Shown in pieces: positions 61,343 to 64,000 of a stretch of DNA of 64,000 nt; positions within the stretch are counted from its first letter, which is position 1, and the number at the start of each line of letters is the position of its first letter. The translations under genes and the position numbers were made by a program. The notes under the pieces were generated by a model, which searched no databases, was not told the DNA's origin, and was given only the letters and a program-made list of their open reading frames with translations. Source of the stretch: Candidatus Poribacteria bacterium (GTDB lineage Bacteria; Poribacteria; WGA-4E; WGA-3G); the NCBI GenBank assembly GCA_028820845.1, contig JAPPII010000033.1, forward strand, positions 45,752 through 109,751, read 5' to 3'.

Positions 61343-62788
61343 ATGTTAATGACATTGATTCAAAAAGAGATAATGCATCATATTTTGAGCGTCCGGTTCG
61401 TCGCGCTCCTGCTGATGTGTGTTTTGCTCATCCCACTGACCCTCTCTATCAACTATCGTAGGTATAACCAGAACCTCGTCGACTATCAGGAATCTGTGAA
61501 GCGGACACAGACAGAAGCGAAAGAAAATCCACCGAATGCACAGGATCCAAACACAGAAGTTTCTAAGTTTTTCCTCAAACCCACGCCTCTGAGCGTCTTC
61601 GCAAGCGGTTTAGAGGAAGCACTCCCGACCTACCTTGGAATGACGCGTAACGGCGTGCGGCAAGGTTCAGCAGGCGTTTCGCAGGCATCCGTGGCGTATG
61701 CACTCGGAAACCTCGATTTTCTATTCATTGTCGGGACTGTTTTCAGTCTACTCGCGCTGCTGTTTACGTGTGATGCGGTTGCCGGAGAGAGAGAGGCAGG
61801 AACGCTTCGGGTAAACCTGTCAAATCCGCTTCCGCGAGATGTGTTTTTGTGGAGCAAACTCATCGGTGGATACATTGTGTTTGTCGTTCCGTTCTTGGTA
61901 TCTTTCCTCTTAGGGTTACTCCTGATCGTCGGGCAAGGGTTTCCGCTGGGTGCGCCCAAAGTTGCGCTGTCAGTGTTGGGTCTGACGCTTATTTCGTTAC
62001 TCTATATCGCTGTGTTTTTTGCGATAGGCGTAGCGATTTCGACCTATCTGGATAACGCCAAGACGGCGTTGATTATCGCTTTTACGTTTTGGGTGTTTGC
62101 CGTACTGATTGCACCCCGCGGCGCGTTTGTCGTCGCGAAGCTCGTCTCACCGACTCGGACCCAGCAGGCTGTTTATATGGAAAAAAACGCGCTTCGCAAC
62201 AATCTGAATAAAGATAAGGAAGAGCAGCTCAGTGAAAAAATGGCACTGGCTTTCAGCAGCGGTGGGGATAGCATCAGTATTAACACGGGTGACCCAGAGA
62301 CGCAAAAAAAGTTGGATAAGCTCAGAGGCCCAATTGATGAACAGTTTCGACTGGAGTTCCAGGATCGATCGGGTAAGATTGATAGGGACTATCAACGCGA
62401 GAAAGAACGGCAAGAGCAGGTTGGTGAGATGCTTTCTCGGATTGCACCAACTGCCTCACTCACCTATTTTGCAATGAATCTGACACAGACAGGGAAATTA
62501 AAAAGGGACACCTACTTTCAAACGGGTGAGCGATATTACGACCGACTTGAGGGTTCGTATTTCAGCGAAATTTCAGATGACGCACTTGCGCAGATTATGC
62601 AAATTGCGAATCGGATGAATACTCCTTCTGAATCCGAGACAGATAAAATCCTGCCGCTCCCAACCTTGACAGAGCCTTCTTTATCGGATACACTGCGTCG
62701 TTCTGCGATAGATGTCCTCTTGCTCGGTTTCTTCGCGTTGGCGTTCACGACAGTGGCGTTTCTGAAGTTCTTTCGATCTGATATTTAA
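61343..62788 (+). CDS. ABC-2 type permease without adjacent ATPase
   Basis: The 481-residue protein has about six hydrophobic helices. A first helix (about residues 17-37) precedes a long extracytoplasmic segment (about 40-115) that includes FFLKPTPLSVFASG. The helix cluster in the middle contains the ABC-2 hallmark GEREAGTLRVNLSNPLPR (about 150-167). A second long soluble segment (about 280-430) separates the last helix. No ATPase gene is present beside it in the window; one may lie beyond 64000. It follows the pseudopilin-like gene by 153 bases. Confidence 0.85.
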   Translation: MLMTLIQKEIMHHILSVRFVALLLMCVLLIPLTLSINYRRYNQNLVDYQESVKRTQTEAKENPPNAQDPNTEVSKFFLKPTPLSVFASGLEEALPTYLGMTRNGVRQGSAGVSQASVAYALGNLDFLFIVGTVFSLLALLFTCDAVAGEREAGTLRVNLSNPLPRDVFLWSKLIGGYIVFVVPFLVSFLLGLLLIVGQGFPLGAPKVALSVLGLTLISLLYIAVFFAIGVAISTYLDNAKTALIIAFTFWVFAVLIAPRGAFVVAKLVSPTRTQQAVYMEKNALRNNLNKDKEEQLSEKMALAFSSGGDSISINTGDPETQKKLDKLRGPIDEQFRLEFQDRSGKIDRDYQREKERQEQVGEMLSRIAPTASLTYFAMNLTQTGKLKRDTYFQTGERYYDRLEGSYFSEISDDALAQIMQIANRMNTPSESETDKILPLPTLTEPSLSDTLRRSAIDVLLLGFFALAFTTVAFLKFFRSDI

Positions 62789-62797
62789 GGCATTACT

Positions 62798-62886
62798 GTT
62801 CTATCCAATTTCAAATTGGATAGAACACCGTTTGTAGTAGGGCAATTCATTGCCCGTTTGGGACGTGCGATAAATCGCCCTACTAC
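62798..62886. repeat. Two adjacent palindromic repeats between the permease and TolB-like genes
   Basis: The first is a perfect 14-bp palindrome around one base, GTTCTATCCAATTT-c-AAATTGGATAGAAC (62798-62826). The second has outer arms GTAGTAGGGC (62834-62843) and GCCCTACTAC (62877-62886), with an inner GGGCAAT/ATTGCCC pair. No T-run follows either, so neither looks like a simple terminator. Confidence 0.7.
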
Positions 62887-62946
62887 GAACTAACCCTTAA
62901 ATTCAAAACGGATAAACACTGTATTGTCCCTGATGGAGGTATCACT

Positions 62947-63942
62947 ATGAAACTCATTTGTTCTACACTTAGCGCGCTACTAATTTTTGGTAGCCTTCCT
63001 GCCGCGCTGGCAGTGACCCCAGCGACTGCCAAAATCGTGTTTGCATCAAATCGCGACGGCAACTCCGAAATTTACATCATGAATCCAGATGGATCGGAGC
63101 AGGTAAATTTAACGCAGCATGGTGCCCCTGATTATGACCCCGTCTGGTCGCCTACGGGTGAGGAAATCCTTTTTGTCTCCGAGCGAGATGGCGTACGGGA
63201 CCTCTATCTGATGAAGGCTGATGGCACGCAGGTGCGTAAGGTATTCCGAAAGTCAGTAGGTAGAGAGCACCCAACTTGGTCACCTGATGGCGAACAGATT
63301 GCCTATCACCGATTCAACAAATTGACTATTTACGTTAGCTCCATAGACGGGAAAAACGAGGAGGAACTTACAAGTGGTTTGTGGCCCACATGGTCCCCCG
63401 ATGGTTCTGAGATAGCTTTCGTTGGGGATGAAGCGTTTGCCGTTGGTGTGAATGGTATCCTTAATGCCGCAAACCCCAGGATTCAGATTATCAATCTGCG
63501 AACCAACGTGGAAGACGATCCTTTTTTAGCGAAAAACCTAATGTTTAATCCCGCTTGGGCACCCAATAGCACTCAGATAGCCTTTTCTTGGATAGACTTG
63601 GATGCTATTCCTGTAGAGGATCTCATAGCAGGTGAAGATGCGGCGGATACCGAGGCTGTCTACCTTGCGAATCGGGATGGTAGTGGACTCAAGCGGATTG
63701 TTGATGCGAAAACGTCCGATCCTGTCTGGGCACCGCATGCGGATGAGTTCGTTTATGTGAGGTGGGACCGTGGTAAAAGACAACTCTTCAAAATCGCCTT
63801 AGGCGAGGATCTTCCGATACAACTCACACGCCGGGGTGATAACTATAGTGCCGATTGGTTTGATCCGGCATTTGCCTTACCGGTCTCACCGCAGCCACAT
63901 CTCTTGACGACGGTATGGGGTAAACTCAAAATACGAAACTAA
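62947..63942 (+). CDS. Secreted TolB-like beta-propeller protein
   Basis: The 331-residue protein has a signal peptide (about residues 1-22, ending ALA) and repeated WSPDG/WSPTG blades ([33 protein letters not shown]) with [17 protein letters not shown], the TolB-type propeller motif. About six blades are visible. Such proteins bind other proteins or peptides in the periplasm or outside. A GGAGG site precedes the ATG. The ending [17 protein letters not shown] is recurrent in this type of genome by recollection, not by search. It is the last gene; the remaining 58 bases show nothing. Confidence 0.9.
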   Translation: MKLICSTLSALLIFGSLPAALAVTPATAKIVFASNRDGNSEIYIMNPDGSEQVNLTQHGAPDYDPVWSPTGEEILFVSERDGVRDLYLMKADGTQVRKVFRKSVGREHPTWSPDGEQIAYHRFNKLTIYVSSIDGKNEEELTSGLWPTWSPDGSEIAFVGDEAFAVGVNGILNAANPRIQIINLRTNVEDDPFLAKNLMFNPAWAPNSTQIAFSWIDLDAIPVEDLIAGEDAADTEAVYLANRDGSGLKRIVDAKTSDPVWAPHADEFVYVRWDRGKRQLFKIALGEDLPIQLTRRGDNYSADWFDPAFALPVSPQPHLLTTVWGKLKIRN

Positions 63943-64000
63943 TGTTTAATAGGACTTACGCAGCGTTAAATTTGAGTGAGGGTGATTTGAGTTGCTGGCA

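Noticed and set aside
62798..62826. Palindrome as terminator of the ABC-2 permease gene
   Set aside because: No T-run follows; it matches a repeat class better.
63943..64000. Possible IS end (AGGACTTACGCA-like string) at the right edge
   Set aside because: Only 58 bases are visible, with no inverted partner in the window.
1..64000. CRISPR array, rRNA or tRNA genes
   Set aside because: No regularly spaced direct repeats, and no recognisable tRNA or rRNA sequence was seen.

Overview
The window looks like a chromosomal segment of a Gram-negative, probably marine, uncultivated bacterium of the Candidatus Poribacteria type. This is an inference from protein style, not a database match. The markers are a secreted LRR/lamin-tail/beta-propeller protein ending in a YPNPFNPETW sorting domain, a phytanoyl-CoA dioxygenase next to a Gfo/Idh/MocA oxidoreductase, a DUF6785-type membrane protein, an ECF sigma factor fused to a beta-propeller, and many short palindromic intergenic repeats. 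Outer-membrane DUF481 barrels and an LpxL-type acyltransferase indicate a diderm envelope. No rRNA, tRNA or CRISPR array was seen.

Layout. 1-2 kb: a truncated secreted YdjY-acylphosphatase fusion and a DUF481 barrel, both leftward. 2-7.3 kb: two large secreted lamin-tail proteins. 7.4-11.9 kb: nucleoside hydrolase, parallel beta-helix protein, lipoprotein and M32 carboxypeptidase. 11.9-12.4 kb: a spacer rich in repeats and a gene remnant. 12.4-20.5 kb: an expanded phosphate-uptake (Pst) locus with pstS, pstC, pstA, a voltage-gated K+ channel, three divergent PstB-like ATPases, an extra permease and phoU. 20.5-27 kb: a leftward group of ATP-grasp ligase, DUF1704 metallopeptidase, N-formylglutamate amidohydrolase, SLC12-like transporter and YtxH protein. 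27.4-28.8 kb: a solitary TnpB (IS200/IS605-type) element with recognisable ends. 28.8-38.9 kb, all leftward: sigma-54 activator, degenerate Gfo/Idh protein, three tandem MscS channels, DUF481 barrel, envelope proteins, CorA and an OmpR/PhoB-type regulator. 39.2-47 kb: M28 peptidase, orphan FbpC-like ATPase, DUF6785 protein, S41 protease and LpxL-like acyltransferase. 47.2-54.3 kb: a MoxR/DUF58/DUF4350/DUF4129 operon with three paralogous membrane proteins at its head. 54.3-56.2 kb: Gfo/Idh oxidoreductase and phytanoyl-CoA dioxygenase. 56.5-64 kb: small membrane peptide, membrane-anchored ECF sigma/beta-propeller fusion, secreted pseudopilin-like protein, ABC-2 permease and TolB-like propeller.

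The most striking observation is in the Pst locus. The three PstB-like ATPases have lost complementary motifs: PstB1 and PstB3 keep an ABC signature but have lost the Q-loop Gln and the switch His, while PstB2 keeps Q-loop and His but has lost the signature. Any pair containing PstB2 would form exactly one canonical and one degenerate ATP site, as in asymmetric heterodimeric ABC systems, which is not the usual homodimeric PstB arrangement. A K+ channel with a textbook voltage sensor lies between pstA and pstB1.

The second is a one-polypeptide sigma factor, transmembrane helix and Asp-box propeller. Short palindromic repeats occur throughout, and several have become part of coding sequences: the N-terminus of the 59888 gene, the C-terminus of the 56555 gene and the stop-codon regions of three consecutive genes.
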